DNA of 14,102 bases from CAYQLY01 sp964418605 (lineage in GTDB: Bacteria; Bacteroidota; Bacteroidia; Cytophagales; Cyclobacteriaceae): contig CAYQLY010000019.1 of the NCBI GenBank assembly GCA_964418605.1, positions 1 through 14,102 on the forward strand, written 5' to 3'. Position 1 is the first letter of the stretch. Every line of letters begins with the position of its first letter. The translations under genes were made by a program, and so were the position numbers. The notes under the pieces were generated by a model. It did not search any database, had not been told where the DNA came from, and saw only the letters and a program-made list of their open reading frames with translations. This document shows positions 1 to 8,121 of this stretch, piece after piece.

Positions 1-353
1 GACCCATCGAGCACAATCCGCCCCTCGGGCGTGACCGTGTACGGCACGGGCGATCTCTCGACGATCTCTACGTCGATAGCGCCAGGCATCGCCGCGCCTA
101 GCTGCGCGAGCGACTGCCCGACAAGATAATGAAGCAGAAAACCTGCTTGCGCTGGCAGACCAGTCGGCATCGCGTCGAGCACCGCTTGCGCGTCGGCCGT
201 GGTGTAGCCAGGAACGCGCCACAGCATGTTCGCGATCTGAGAATAAAATTCAGCCATCGACTCGATGTGCGCGACGCACGCGCGGGCCATGTCGTCCGCT
301 CGCGTCGCGTGTTCGTCTATTCTCGGCGGAATCGGCGGTAAGTTAATCGGCAT
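1..353 (-). CDS. Partial unknown protein next to tail genes (3' end off window)
   Basis: The frame opens at an ATG at 353-351 and stays open for 117 codons to the left window edge with no stop, so only the N-terminal part is present. The start is supported by an AGGGG Shine-Dalgarno sequence 8 nt upstream. The protein begins MPINLPPIPPRIDEH and continues as a probable helical segment (ADDMARACVAHIESMAEFYSQ), followed by a stretch rich in Ala, Gln and Leu. There is no signal peptide, membrane segment or catalytic motif that I recognise. It lies 31 bp downstream of the YadA-repeat tail protein on the same strand, so it probably belongs to the same structural operon, perhaps as a tail-fibre accessory or assembly protein. 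That role is inferred from position only. Confidence 0.75.
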   Translation of the reverse strand, partial: MPINLPPIPPRIDEHATRADDMARACVAHIESMAEFYSQIANMLWRVPGYTTADAQAVLDAMPTGLPAQAGFLLHYLVGQSLAQLGAAMPGAIDVEIVERSPVPYTVTPEGRIVLDG

Positions 354-384
354 ATACGTGTCCCCTTTATCTGAAACTCGTAAA

Positions 385-1683
385 CTAAAACTCGTAAGTC
401 CCCGGCGCCTCCAGGACGTTCAATCGACCGCTCCACGTCACCGCGCCCGCTTCGCCTGTGCCCTGGATTTTGATGGTTTCCGCTGCGTCGTCCGCCGTGA
501 TCGTCACCGCCCAACCAGCCGGCGGCGCGCCGGAGTTTGTCCCGATGTCTGTCCCAACGGTTTGCACGGATCCGACTAGCGCCGTTGTGTTCGAACCATT
601 GCGAGTAATCACGAATCGTCTCTTGAAGTACGCGATCTTAGTTTGGTCGCCCAGCTGCGCGCACAAATGCAGCTCGCATGCCATCGTCTGGCTCGCCAGC
701 ATCGAAACCGTAAGGATTGTCGTCGGCGACGCCGTTGTGGACACGCCAACAAACGCAATGTGTCCGCTCTGGAACGAAGTGGATAGATTGCTCTTGATTT
801 GCGTGCCTGTCGATTGCGGCGCGCCTGTCATGACGCTGCCAGCGACGCGAGCTTTCGCGTAACGACCGCCAACCGTGGCAGACTGATCGCCGCTTGCAAC
901 GTTGTCTTGACCGCCCAACACAATTGCGGCGTTGGCCGTCGCTTGATTGGCGTCGCCCCCAATCACTGATGATGTCCATCCGCTCGCTAAATTGTTGGAG
1001 CCGCCCAACAGCGACGAGCCGCTGCCAGACGCGACGTGCGTAGCTTGCCCTCGATAATTCTGTAGGTCCATCGCATACGCGCCGCGAGCGTTGCCGCTGT
1101 TCGTGGAATTTTGCGCGTAGACCGCGCCGTCCGAGCTGGTCTTGATAGCGACGTCTGATCGCTGCGCGACGCCAGCCGACAGCTTCTCGGCGCCGAACGT
1201 CACGGATGACGCCGCGCCGGCGATATAGCCGTGAGTCTGCGTCGTCGCCGAAGTGTAGGTCCCGTACACTCGCATCGTCTGCCCGGTCGTACCATTTCGC
1301 TGGGCCAGAATGTTAGCCGCGTCGCGAGTCAAAATCGTGTCCAGCAGACTCAGGGCGCCGTCTTTACTGACGGCGAATCGCGTAGAGCCGCCCACTCGTA
1401 GGTCCAGCAGTTTCGATCCGCTCGCGCTGGCCGTGTCCGTCACGTCGATTGTCGCCGCGCTGAACGATACGCCGCCGCTGTTCCAGGTCTGCGTGCCGCT
1501 AATCAGCGGCGCGCTCGCCGTCACAGTGCCGCCGGTCAGGGTCAAGGCCGAAATCCCCGAGAGGGCCGGCTCGATCGTCAACCCCGACGCGGACTTGACG
1601 TGTCCTGACGCGACCTGCGTGAAGAGTTGACCGCCAACGGTAATCGTTCCGTCGATAATCGCTTGATTGAGCGTTTTCGCCAT
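385..1683 (-). CDS. Phage tail appendage protein with YadA-head-like repeats (432 aa)
   Basis: The 432-aa protein is rich in Gly, Ser, Thr and Ala with no signal peptide. The start is backed by AAGGG 9 nt upstream. Residues 1-60 carry short beta-prone repeats. Residues about 90-115 (LLDLRVGGSTRFAVSKDG) resemble a module often seen in environmental phage tail proteins. Residues 217-276 form four 15-residue repeats with the pattern A-S-G-x-x-S-x-x-(I/L/V)-G-G-x-x-N-x, typical of the left-handed beta-roll heads of trimeric autotransporter adhesins and some phage fibres. The C-terminal 120 residues look like a globular beta domain, possibly a receptor-binding or trimerisation tip. It lies 39 bp downstream of the tailspike-like gene. 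The structural role comes from composition and repeats. The exact family is not identified. Confidence 0.75.
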   Translation of the reverse strand: MAKTLNQAIIDGTITVGGQLFTQVASGHVKSASGLTIEPALSGISALTLTGGTVTASAPLISGTQTWNSGGVSFSAATIDVTDTASASGSKLLDLRVGGSTRFAVSKDGALSLLDTILTRDAANILAQRNGTTGQTMRVYGTYTSATTQTHGYIAGAASSVTFGAEKLSAGVAQRSDVAIKTSSDGAVYAQNSTNSGNARGAYAMDLQNYRGQATHVASGSGSSLLGGSNNLASGWTSSVIGGDANQATANAAIVLGGQDNVASGDQSATVGGRYAKARVAGSVMTGAPQSTGTQIKSNLSTSFQSGHIAFVGVSTTASPTTILTVSMLASQTMACELHLCAQLGDQTKIAYFKRRFVITRNGSNTTALVGSVQTVGTDIGTNSGAPPAGWAVTITADDAAETIKIQGTGEAGAVTWSGRLNVLEAPGTYEF

Positions 1684-1722
1684 TGTCGATACCCTTGCCC
1701 TATTTGCCTGATTGTCGCGTCG

Positions 1723-3891
1723 TTATCGCGAACGAATTCGCCGCGAGATCGCCACGTCTTTCGTGATTCCCAGCTGCTCGCCCGACTCCGTCTCGAAGTC
1801 GAACGTCACAGATCCTGTCGTCGCCGTCATGCCGTCGACAGCAGTCAGGGTGTAGTAGATGACGCTCCCGGCGGGATACTCGACCCCGGCGATCGTCAGG
1901 TCGTCCGTGCTGACTGACGTCGCCGAAACCGACAGCCCGGCAGGCGAGGCCCCAGCCACGATCGAGCCGGCGACGATCGAATCGCCAGCGGCCAGCGTGA
2001 CGCCTTGAACGCAGTTGACGCGTTGGCCCGGCGTCGAGATCTGAATCGGCCCAAGTTCCGTTGTCACGTCGCCACCCTGGTTGTTGAGGCTTGTCGCTGC
2101 GCCGCCAGACTGCGAGCCGCCGGAGCCCGCCGCCTGCGCTGCAGCGACGATCCCGGCAAGCGGCGTTTGCACGGTCTCGGCCGTCGCCGAGAATTCGCGA
2201 AGGAACGACTGGCCGCCCGAGCTTGTCACCCAGACCATACCGTCCGGCGGGGTTGACTGCCGATTGTTGACGGTCAGCCGGATATTGCGAGACGAGACAC
2301 GATTGCCATCAGCGCCGAGGTAGACCAGCTTCTCGGGGTCGTAGGCCGACGCGTCATCGTCGGCCACGTTTGCGACGATCTCGACGACCGGTGCAAAGCC
2401 CGTCGCGTCGCCGGCCTGGTCGTCCCAGTACAGCAGATACTTGCCCTTCGCTCCGTCGACCGGATCGCCGTCAACGTCGACTCGGTCGAGGCGGAATACG
2501 TACGTATTCTGACTGAGGTGGTTGCAGCGCAACACCTTGCAGGCGCGCGGGTAAACCAGCACTGAGCCGAACACGGACGCCAGGCCGCCGCGGTTGAAAT
2601 GGAAATAGCTGCCATCCACATCCACAATCCCGGCCGTCTCGCCGTAGAACGTGTGGCCGAGGCACTGAATGTTGTCCGACCGAAAGATTCCGCCGACCCG
2701 GCCGCAGCGCAGGTCGTGCCAGGATGTTTCGTCCGCGTGCTCGCCCATCGATCCGCTGCCGACGTCGACGCGGGCCGCCGAGGCGGCGCCGAGGATCGTC
2801 ACGGCCGTCCCGTTGGCCGGCAGCGAGTCGCCAGAAGCGCGCACGAACGACATGGCAGCCACGCCCGACGTGGCGTCGACCGTGCCGACGCACGACCCGA
2901 GCGACGCCCCCGAGTCCCAGAGCAGCGTCACAGTCCCGTCGGCGACGCGATGGGCCGTCGTTGCCGTCAGCGTCACTGAGTTGCCCGACAGCCCCGACGT
3001 CAGCGCTGCCGTGCGCGACGGATAATACCCCGGCAGGCAGAGGACTGCGAGGTCGTAATTGTGCGGCGCCAGGTCGCGGAACGCCATTTTCCCCGTCGGC
3101 GGATCCGATCGCCCTTCGATCCCAATGCACACTGGAAATCGATTCTTGCGAATGTAAACATTCGGCGTCGCCCAACCAGTCGTCGAGACAGCGGCTATCT
3201 TCAGCGTCGTCGCTGTAACGTCCGTGACAGTAAACGGGCCAGCGACCTCCGATTTCAACCCAGGGTCAGTCGCTGGCGCATCAGCCGCGTAGACTCGGAT
3301 CACGTCGCCGACCGCAAAATTATGCGTCCATGAAAAACTCGGCGAAGTCGAGAACTGGATTTTCGTACCGCCGTCGGTCGACGACCATGCGACGAGCCAG
3401 TCATCCGACCAGATGTTTCCCGGCGTAACGGTCCCGTAGCACTGAACGCCCGACAAACCGCCGCCCGTGCCCCGGAACAGCCACGAGAATTGCCGCGATG
3501 GGTCGATCGCCAGCAGCGCAGTCGTCGGCGTCTTGGTCCAAACAAACCGCGTCACGGCGCCAATCTGTTCGGCAGGGCCTGGAGAGATCGAGAGGCCGCC
3601 CGTACGCAGGCCCGCCACGACGCCGCCGCCCGCGCCGACGATCGTCAATCCTCCGTCGCGGACCGTGCCGTAGATTGTGCGGTCGAAATAGAAATCCTTG
3701 CCAGCCGCCTCGATTGTTTTCAGCACGGGCCCCGACCAGCCGCCAGTCAGACCACGCGCGACGAGCTCGGCCGCGAAGTCGCCGCGCGGGCAAGCTGCGT
3801 CGAGCGCCGCCTGAAGGCGCAGTGCGTTGGTCGTCGCCGCTTCGCGACTGTATGGCGTCAGGCCGATGTCGGCTTCAAGGTCGTATGGCAT
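1723..3891 (-). CDS. Tailspike-like beta-helix appendage protein (722 aa)
   Basis: I place the start at 3891 rather than the longer frame's 3945 because this ATG overlaps the upstream TGA (TGATG), the coupling style used across this operon. The N-terminal region has the layout of pectate-lyase-like (right-handed beta-helix) phage appendages: NALRLQAALDAACPRG near residues 22-37, then FYFDRTIYGT and GGLTIVGAGGGVVAGL around residues 67-93. The middle is a long run of short beta strands with Gly, Asn and Asp turns (DNIQCLGHTFYGETAGIVDVDGSYFHFNRGG), consistent with helix coils. The C-terminal 130 residues are Ser/Thr/Gly-rich, possibly a separate tip. The likely role is host-surface binding, perhaps with glycan cleavage. 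No catalytic residues could be assigned, so enzymatic activity is unproven. Confidence 0.75.
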   Translation of the reverse strand: MPYDLEADIGLTPYSREAATTNALRLQAALDAACPRGDFAAELVARGLTGGWSGPVLKTIEAAGKDFYFDRTIYGTVRDGGLTIVGAGGGVVAGLRTGGLSISPGPAEQIGAVTRFVWTKTPTTALLAIDPSRQFSWLFRGTGGGLSGVQCYGTVTPGNIWSDDWLVAWSSTDGGTKIQFSTSPSFSWTHNFAVGDVIRVYAADAPATDPGLKSEVAGPFTVTDVTATTLKIAAVSTTGWATPNVYIRKNRFPVCIGIEGRSDPPTGKMAFRDLAPHNYDLAVLCLPGYYPSRTAALTSGLSGNSVTLTATTAHRVADGTVTLLWDSGASLGSCVGTVDATSGVAAMSFVRASGDSLPANGTAVTILGAASAARVDVGSGSMGEHADETSWHDLRCGRVGGIFRSDNIQCLGHTFYGETAGIVDVDGSYFHFNRGGLASVFGSVLVYPRACKVLRCNHLSQNTYVFRLDRVDVDGDPVDGAKGKYLLYWDDQAGDATGFAPVVEIVANVADDDASAYDPEKLVYLGADGNRVSSRNIRLTVNNRQSTPPDGMVWVTSSGGQSFLREFSATAETVQTPLAGIVAAAQAAGSGGSQSGGAATSLNNQGGDVTTELGPIQISTPGQRVNCVQGVTLAAGDSIVAGSIVAGASPAGLSVSATSVSTDDLTIAGVEYPAGSVIYYTLTAVDGMTATTGSVTFDFETESGEQLGITKDVAISRRIRSR

Positions 3892-4310
3892 CAGTGACTC
3901 GTCTTGCGTAAGGCCTCGCGGACCTCGTCGATGCCGCGCCGCCAATCGTCATGCACGCCGCGAAAATCATCCCTGACGGTCTTCAAATCATTCGCCACGT
4001 GCGAGATCGCCTCGGCCATCCGCTCGCCGTGAGCGTGGCACTCGGCACGGCCAACGCGTTCGGCATCGAGGTAGGTCTTGGTCACCCTCTCTGTCCGCTC
4101 GGCCGACGTCGCTAGGTGGTGTAGCACGAGTCGCACGAGCACGACGCCAACGACCATCCCGACGACGACCAGCAACACAACCAGCGTGTCGGCCGGGTTC
4201 GTCTTGCTGGTCGTCTGCATGACTTCGGCGACCTTTTCCGCGACGACTTCGGCGGCGCGGATTTGTCGTTCGGTCGGTTCAACAGACTGGGCGATGATCG
4301 GGTGTAGCAT
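3891..4310 (-). CDS. Single-pass membrane protein with cytoplasmic or periplasmic coiled coil (139 aa)
   Basis: Residues 1-35 form a charged helix (ERQIRAAEVVAEKVAEV). Residues 42-63 form one strong membrane segment (LVVLLVVVGMVVGVVLVRLV). Residues 68-139 are a long charged amphipathic or coiled-coil helix ending EVREALRKTSH. The stop codon overlaps the tailspike start by one base (TGATG). No good Shine-Dalgarno sequence precedes the ATG at 4310, and an 89-bp gap separates it from the gene upstream. Size, one membrane span and position beside tail and lysis-type genes would fit a holin or spanin-like accessory, or a membrane anchor. There is no diagnostic motif for any of these, so the role remains open. 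Confidence 0.7.
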   Translation of the reverse strand: MLHPIIAQSVEPTERQIRAAEVVAEKVAEVMQTTSKTNPADTLVVLLVVVGMVVGVVLVRLVLHHLATSAERTERVTKTYLDAERVGRAECHAHGERMAEAISHVANDLKTVRDDFRGVHDDWRRGIDEVREALRKTSH

Positions 4311-4399
4311 GGTCTCTGATGTCGGTCTCGGTGCGGTGACAGCCGCCGGCGGCGCGAGGGCCGCCAGCGGCGTAGATGGGGATCACCAGCCTTTCGGGG

Positions 4400-4747
4400 T
4401 TATTGGCAGCGGCAGCGGGGCGTCAGGTATCGTCGCTGAACCTGGCACGCAGGCTGCCGACACGCGGGCCGGCAGACAGGTCGACCAGCCGCCGCGCAAA
4501 CGCCACGGGCGACGCCGCGGACGACGACAATGGGGGCTTTGACGGCGACGCGAGCCGCGCCCTTGGCGACCCGAGCCGCGCCGACAACGGCTCCCTTGGC
4601 GATCTTGGCCGGCGCGACGACAGCGATCCTCGCCGCATTGCGTACCGGCTGGCCTGCTTTCAGGCAGAGACCGTCACGGCACTGGGCCGACGCGGACGAC
4701 GACATGGCGACAGCGCACGCGGCCGCCAGAATGGTCATGCGATTCAT
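4400..4747 (-). CDS. Small secreted Cys-rich, basic Ala/Val-rich protein (115 aa)
   Basis: A clear Sec signal peptide (residues 1-21, MNRMTILAAACAVAMSSSASA) ends in an A-S-A site before QC. The mature protein starts with a C-x4-C pair (CRDGLC). A low-complexity middle follows with spaced Lys/Arg among Ala, Val and Gly (residues 36-85: PAKIAKGAVVGAARVAKGAA and similar). It ends with a Cys/Arg/Pro-rich tail holding six cysteines (CAAAGRPVCRPACRQPAC and CRC). Disulfides or metal binding are likely outside the cytoplasm. The ATG overlaps the upstream protease stop by 4 bp (ATGA), so the two are probably co-translated. I recall similar signal-peptide proteins from planctomycete genomes and phages, but the function is unknown. 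Confidence 0.7.
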   Translation of the reverse strand: MNRMTILAAACAVAMSSSASAQCRDGLCLKAGQPVRNAARIAVVAPAKIAKGAVVGAARVAKGAARVAVKAPIVVVRGVARGVCAAAGRPVCRPACRQPACQVQRRYLTPRCRCQ

Positions 4748-5958
4748 GGTTTGGGTTCTCGGGGTGGGGTGGTGGAAAGATTCCGCCGCGCCGTGGTTGT
4801 AGCCCTGGCGGCGGACAAGGCTGGAGCAGACGGGGGCGGCAGTTCAGCAGTTGCCGCCCCGCTTGGCTGGTCGCCGGCACTCACGGCGGACCGTTGGCTA
4901 CCGACCAAGTCACGGGCAAGGGTGAATCGGTCGACAAACTCGGCGACTGTCGCCGGCGCGCCGTGGAATCGACAGACGCGACGTTCGTCAGGCGAACGGA
5001 AAATGTCCCCGGGCAGCGGCCCCGGTCCGCTGGCCTGCACGCAGTCGAATTGCGACGACGCCTCGATGACGGCCGGGTCCTCGAGCATTGGTCGCGTAGC
5101 GTCGCACGGAGCGCAGCGGCCGGGAACGGGGTCGCTGACGTGCCACCAGTCGGGCTTCGGCGACGCTGCCGCCGTCGCTGACGTAACCCAGCGGATACCC
5201 TGGTCTGGTTTTGCTTGATCTGGTGACGACGCGGCCAACAACGGGTCGAGCAACTGGCGGACCTCGTCGACCGAGGCGAAGAATGACTCGCTGTCAGTCG
5301 AGCCGGAACAGACGCCCGCGAGCTTTCCGCCCACGAATAGCCCGCCGCCCGAGCGACCCGAGACGCTGCCCGGTTGCGTCGAAACAAGCCCTGCCCCGCG
5401 CGTGGACAAATAACGACCAGTCGAGCGGACGACGTGACTGACGACCGTCGGCGGCATACCGTTCGAGCATCCGACCGAGAGGGCCGCCTGTCCGCGGCGC
5501 AGGTCGCGAGGCGACGCGAGCACGCCCACCGTTGGCAAGCCTGTCGGGCCGGCAACGGAGAGAATCGCGACGTCGGCGTCCTCGTCGATCGATTCCGTCT
5601 TGGCGGTCCAGGTTCGCGCGACGACGCCAGTATCGTCGAACGACTCAACAGCGATGCGGAATGACGGGCTGTCGCTCGGCGCGACGACGTGAGCCGCCGT
5701 GACGATGATTGCCTGAGACGCGTCAGCAGCGACCACGGTCCCCGTGCCAACGCCGGTCATCGTATCGCCGTCGTAGGTCGCGACTCGCACGGTCGCGCGC
5801 AATGGCGTTGCTTGCTTCGGCGAACGGTCGACGATCGACGCGGGCGAAGCTAGGGCCGCAAACGCCCAGGCCGCCGTCATGTCGAGATCGTCGGCCGAGG
5901 CCGCAGCAACCAGCAGCGACGCGACGACGTGGGCCGCCAGGCTGTGACGTGTGGTCAT
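4744..5958 (-). CDS. Secreted trypsin-like serine protease with C-terminal CxxC (thioredoxin-like?) module (404 aa)
   Basis: An N-terminal signal peptide (MTTRHSLAAHVVASLLVAAASA) is followed by an S1/S1C-type protease domain at residues about 50-245. The catalytic triad is visible: His90 in TAAHVV, Asp129 in DADVAIL and Ser203 in GRSGGGLF. No PDZ domain follows. Instead a second region (about 265-350) contains W-W-H-V, then C282-A-P-C285-D and FRSPDERRVCRFHG, which resembles a thioredoxin-like fold with a CxxC pair. Residues 360-404 are a disordered Pro/Ala/Thr tail. The ATG overlaps the papain-like gene's stop by 4 bp, and its own stop overlaps the next start. It probably acts outside the host cytoplasm or on the virion, with substrate unknown. 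The protease call is firm. The thioredoxin-like call is tentative. Confidence 0.88.
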   Translation of the reverse strand: MTTRHSLAAHVVASLLVAAASADDLDMTAAWAFAALASPASIVDRSPKQATPLRATVRVATYDGDTMTGVGTGTVVAADASQAIIVTAAHVVAPSDSPSFRIAVESFDDTGVVARTWTAKTESIDEDADVAILSVAGPTGLPTVGVLASPRDLRRGQAALSVGCSNGMPPTVVSHVVRSTGRYLSTRGAGLVSTQPGSVSGRSGGGLFVGGKLAGVCSGSTDSESFFASVDEVRQLLDPLLAASSPDQAKPDQGIRWVTSATAAASPKPDWWHVSDPVPGRCAPCDATRPMLEDPAVIEASSQFDCVQASGPGPLPGDIFRSPDERRVCRFHGAPATVAEFVDRFTLARDLVGSQRSAVSAGDQPSGAATAELPPPSAPALSAARATTTARRNLSTTPPREPKP

Positions 5959-6812
5959 CCTGCGACCCCCATCGTGCCTGTCGTGACGCTGCGGATCAGG
6001 CCGCCGTAGCTTGGCGTCGCCTCGCTCTTGCGACCAGCCCCTTCGCGGAAAACGTGAAATCCGCCGAATCCGTCGTCGTTTTTGGCGCCGAAGTTCGCTC
6101 CCCAGCTGTTGCGCAGCCGCAGACCGAACGAACCCGGCTCGATCTCGACCAGGTCAGCGAGCATCTCGGCATGACGGCGGGCGTTCCAGCCGCCGAATCC
6201 TGGCAGCGTGGCAAGCAGACCGCTGGCGTATTCGTCGAATGTCTCACAGCGGACAACTTCAACCAATTTATTCTCGGCGCGGCTCGCTGTCACGTCGGCC
6301 GTCTCGCGGCGACGGTAGTCGCGGTCGGCGTTGGGCCACAGTTCGACGGTCGCGAGGCCGGATGTCTGCGCGTGCTTGACGGCGTCAAAGACGTAGCCGC
6401 CCTGGTTTCGCCCTCGCTTGATCTGGGCCGCGCCCGAGGCCGCCGACAGAATTCGGAGAGACAGGCCCTGTATCAGTCGTTGGCAGGTCATCGCCTGCGC
6501 GACGCAATTGTACCAACAGTAGTTTGTCGATGACTGGTCGTAGGCCGGGAACTGGCAATAGTCGCTCACGCGCGCCTTGCGGGCAATCTGGTCCTGAATT
6601 CGGGCCGACCACTCAGACCGTGGGATCAATGTCAAGCCGGAGTCAGCAAACGAGACCGAACAGAGCCGGAACTCGTCCAGCTGCTTTGCCCGTGGCGCGA
6701 AGGCCGAAAGGTAGTAGATTGCGCCGCGGAAAACAGCCACGCCATGACCGGAGAACAGCTTGTCGGCCGCCGCCTCGTCGTAGACGCGTTCATTGCGGTA
6801 GAGCCCGCTCAT
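5955..6812 (-). CDS. Papain-like (C1-type) cysteine peptidase (285 aa)
   Basis: All parts of a papain-type active site can be placed in order: Gln93 (oxyanion hole) and Cys99-Trp100 in DQSSTNYCWYN, a candidate catalytic His214 in GGWNARRHAEML, and Asn235-Ser236-Trp237 in RLRNSWGANFG, followed by GFGGFHVF as in C1 peptidases. The spacing fits the family, but the usual QGxCGSCW is reduced to a motif lacking the first Gly and Cys. There is no signal peptide and no clear propeptide, although the first 65 residues are a separate mixed region. The start overlaps the upstream stop (ATGA), and the stop overlaps the trypsin-like gene. A role in virion maturation or in cleaving host-surface proteins is an inference from the neighbourhood. 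Confidence 0.85.
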   Translation of the reverse strand: MSGLYRNERVYDEAAADKLFSGHGVAVFRGAIYYLSAFAPRAKQLDEFRLCSVSFADSGLTLIPRSEWSARIQDQIARKARVSDYCQFPAYDQSSTNYCWYNCVAQAMTCQRLIQGLSLRILSAASGAAQIKRGRNQGGYVFDAVKHAQTSGLATVELWPNADRDYRRRETADVTASRAENKLVEVVRCETFDEYASGLLATLPGFGGWNARRHAEMLADLVEIEPGSFGLRLRNSWGANFGAKNDDGFGGFHVFREGAGRKSEATPSYGGLIRSVTTGTMGVAG

Positions 6813-7867
6813 TGTCGACCCCCAGCCGCCACGGGCGTTTGCACGCGAGCCAGGATCGCCAGCGTCTCTTGACGCGTCGCAGGAAGCGGGCCAGCGTAGC
6901 CTCGCTCGCCGTTGGCTAGGATCAGCCAGGGCAGCGATGCCGGGTCGCGTGGTCGCGATTCCCAGGCCCGACGCCAGTAGGCCGGCAGGCCAGTCCCCGG
7001 AAGATCATCATCGAGGACGAACACTTCCGGCGTCCCGTCAGGTAGCTTGGCGGCCACGGCTCGCAGTGTGGCGCGAACGCTCCCCGGGGCCGACGACGTA
7101 ATCTGGTCAAGCTGGCCGGCGGGTAGATCGTCGCGGCGGTCGGTTTCCTCGATGATCGTGGCCCGGACGCCGGGTGCCGCGCCGGGCAGGACAACTGCCA
7201 GCGAGGGGTCGGGCTGTACGGTGTTTACCGGCGTCGGAGCCGAGCCGGAAAACTCGGCCGCCAGGGCCAGCAGTTCGCCACCGAGTTTGTCTGCGTCGAG
7301 TGGCGCGTCATCGTCGCCAAGGACCGCAGCCAGCCGCCGCTCGACGGTCGATTCAGCCCCGTGACCAGCCAGCCCGAGGGCCCTCATGCCGGCTGCGTGG
7401 CGGGCGCGAAAGTCGCCAACGGTCTTGTCTCCGCCCGTTCGCACGATTGCCGCCAGGGCGCGGTAGCTCGCGGCCAGTCGCTCGGCCGTCGCGGCGTCGA
7501 CCAGGGTTGCGAGTCGTTGGTCAGGGGCCGGCGTCGGCTCGGCTGGTCCGACCGTGAAAGACGATTCCCAGAGCTCAGGGAGCAGGGACTCGCCGTCCTC
7601 GACGACCCGCACCAGCTGGACTTCGTGTCGGCCAACGGGGGCCGTGACGACTGGCCGGGCTGCGGTCAGGTCTCCCTCGCCGACATCGACAGACGGCGAG
7701 ACGTACCAGCGTTGGCTCACCACCTTGCCCGAGGCCGGCGGCTCGGCGTCCAGGTAGATCAGCCGGCCTGCCGGGATCGTCGCCGGAACGACGACCTGCG
7801 CAAACGCCCCCTGCGCAGCCAGCGACAGCAGGCAGCCGAAGACAACCTGAAGCGGTCGACAGCTCAT
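6809..7867 (-). CDS. Secreted protein: beta-sandwich domain plus C-terminal possible thioredoxin-like domain (352 aa)
   Basis: I take the ATG at 7867 rather than the frame opening at 8050. This ATG begins a good signal peptide (MSCRPLQVVFGCLLSLAAQG, then AFAQ) and overlaps the upstream stop by 4 bp (ATGA). The earlier 61 codons are Arg/Pro-rich and antisense to another gene. Residues 25-107 look like an Ig/PKD-type beta sandwich (PAGRLIYLDAE, QRWYVSP, PVGRHEVQLVRVV). Residues 115-215 are helical. Residues 262-340 (EVFVLDDDLP, SLPWLILANG, YAGPLP) have a strand and Pro pattern loosely like a thioredoxin fold, but no CxxC. It is the first gene of the coupled secreted-enzyme block. Function is not recognised. 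Confidence 0.75.
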   Translation of the reverse strand: MSCRPLQVVFGCLLSLAAQGAFAQVVVPATIPAGRLIYLDAEPPASGKVVSQRWYVSPSVDVGEGDLTAARPVVTAPVGRHEVQLVRVVEDGESLLPELWESSFTVGPAEPTPAPDQRLATLVDAATAERLAASYRALAAIVRTGGDKTVGDFRARHAAGMRALGLAGHGAESTVERRLAAVLGDDDAPLDADKLGGELLALAAEFSGSAPTPVNTVQPDPSLAVVLPGAAPGVRATIIEETDRRDDLPAGQLDQITSSAPGSVRATLRAVAAKLPDGTPEVFVLDDDLPGTGLPAYWRRAWESRPRDPASLPWLILANGERGYAGPLPATRQETLAILARVQTPVAAGGRQ

Positions 7868-8109
7868 AGCAGCAGGGCGATCAAAATTTGGAGAATCAGG
7901 GGCAAATTCGCCTTGATCCACTCGACCAGTGCCGAGCGGTCGGTCATGTCGCCGCCGGCGTCTCGGTAGCGGCGGTAGACTCGCGCCGCCAGACGACGGG
8001 CTGCACTCGCACTGCGGACACGCGAAGCATCGGCCGACGTCAGGTTGCACCCCTCGACGATCGCGTCAAGGATGTCGTCAGTCGTCAGGAGTCGCGGCGG
8101 CTCGGCCAT
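7864..8109 (-). CDS. Small protein with C-terminal hydrophobic segment (81 aa)
   Basis: The protein starts MAEPPRLLTTDDILDAIVEG and has a basic helical middle (ARRLAARVYRRYRDAGG). It ends in a short hydrophobic stretch, NLPLILQILIALLL, directly at the C terminus. That tail is long enough for membrane association or a short tail anchor, but at 14 residues it is below a standard full span. The gene lies between the 134-aa gene (12-bp gap) and the secreted 352-aa protein (ATGA overlap). No Shine-Dalgarno sequence is obvious. A holin-like or membrane-associated accessory would fit the position. That is only a guess. Confidence 0.6.
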   Translation of the reverse strand: MAEPPRLLTTDDILDAIVEGCNLTSADASRVRSASAARRLAARVYRRYRDAGGDMTDRSALVEWIKANLPLILQILIALLL

Positions 8110-8121
8110 GGACGGTCTTTG

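Noticed and set aside
4342..4353. Perfect GC palindrome GCCGCCGGCGGC in the 89-bp gap between the Cys-rich and membrane protein genes, considered as a terminator
   Set aside because: No T-run follows on either strand, and the genes on both sides belong to one continuous operon. It may be a chance palindrome or weak attenuator.
4376..5218. 280-aa plus-strand frame
   Set aside because: It is antisense to the protease and Cys-rich genes, has low-complexity Arg/Gly/Ala content, no family match and no ribosome binding site.
7868..8050. N-terminal extension of the 352-aa secreted protein to a start at 8050
   Set aside because: It would bury the signal peptide behind 61 Arg/Pro-rich residues and overlap almost the whole 81-aa gene. 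The internal ATG with ATGA coupling is far better.
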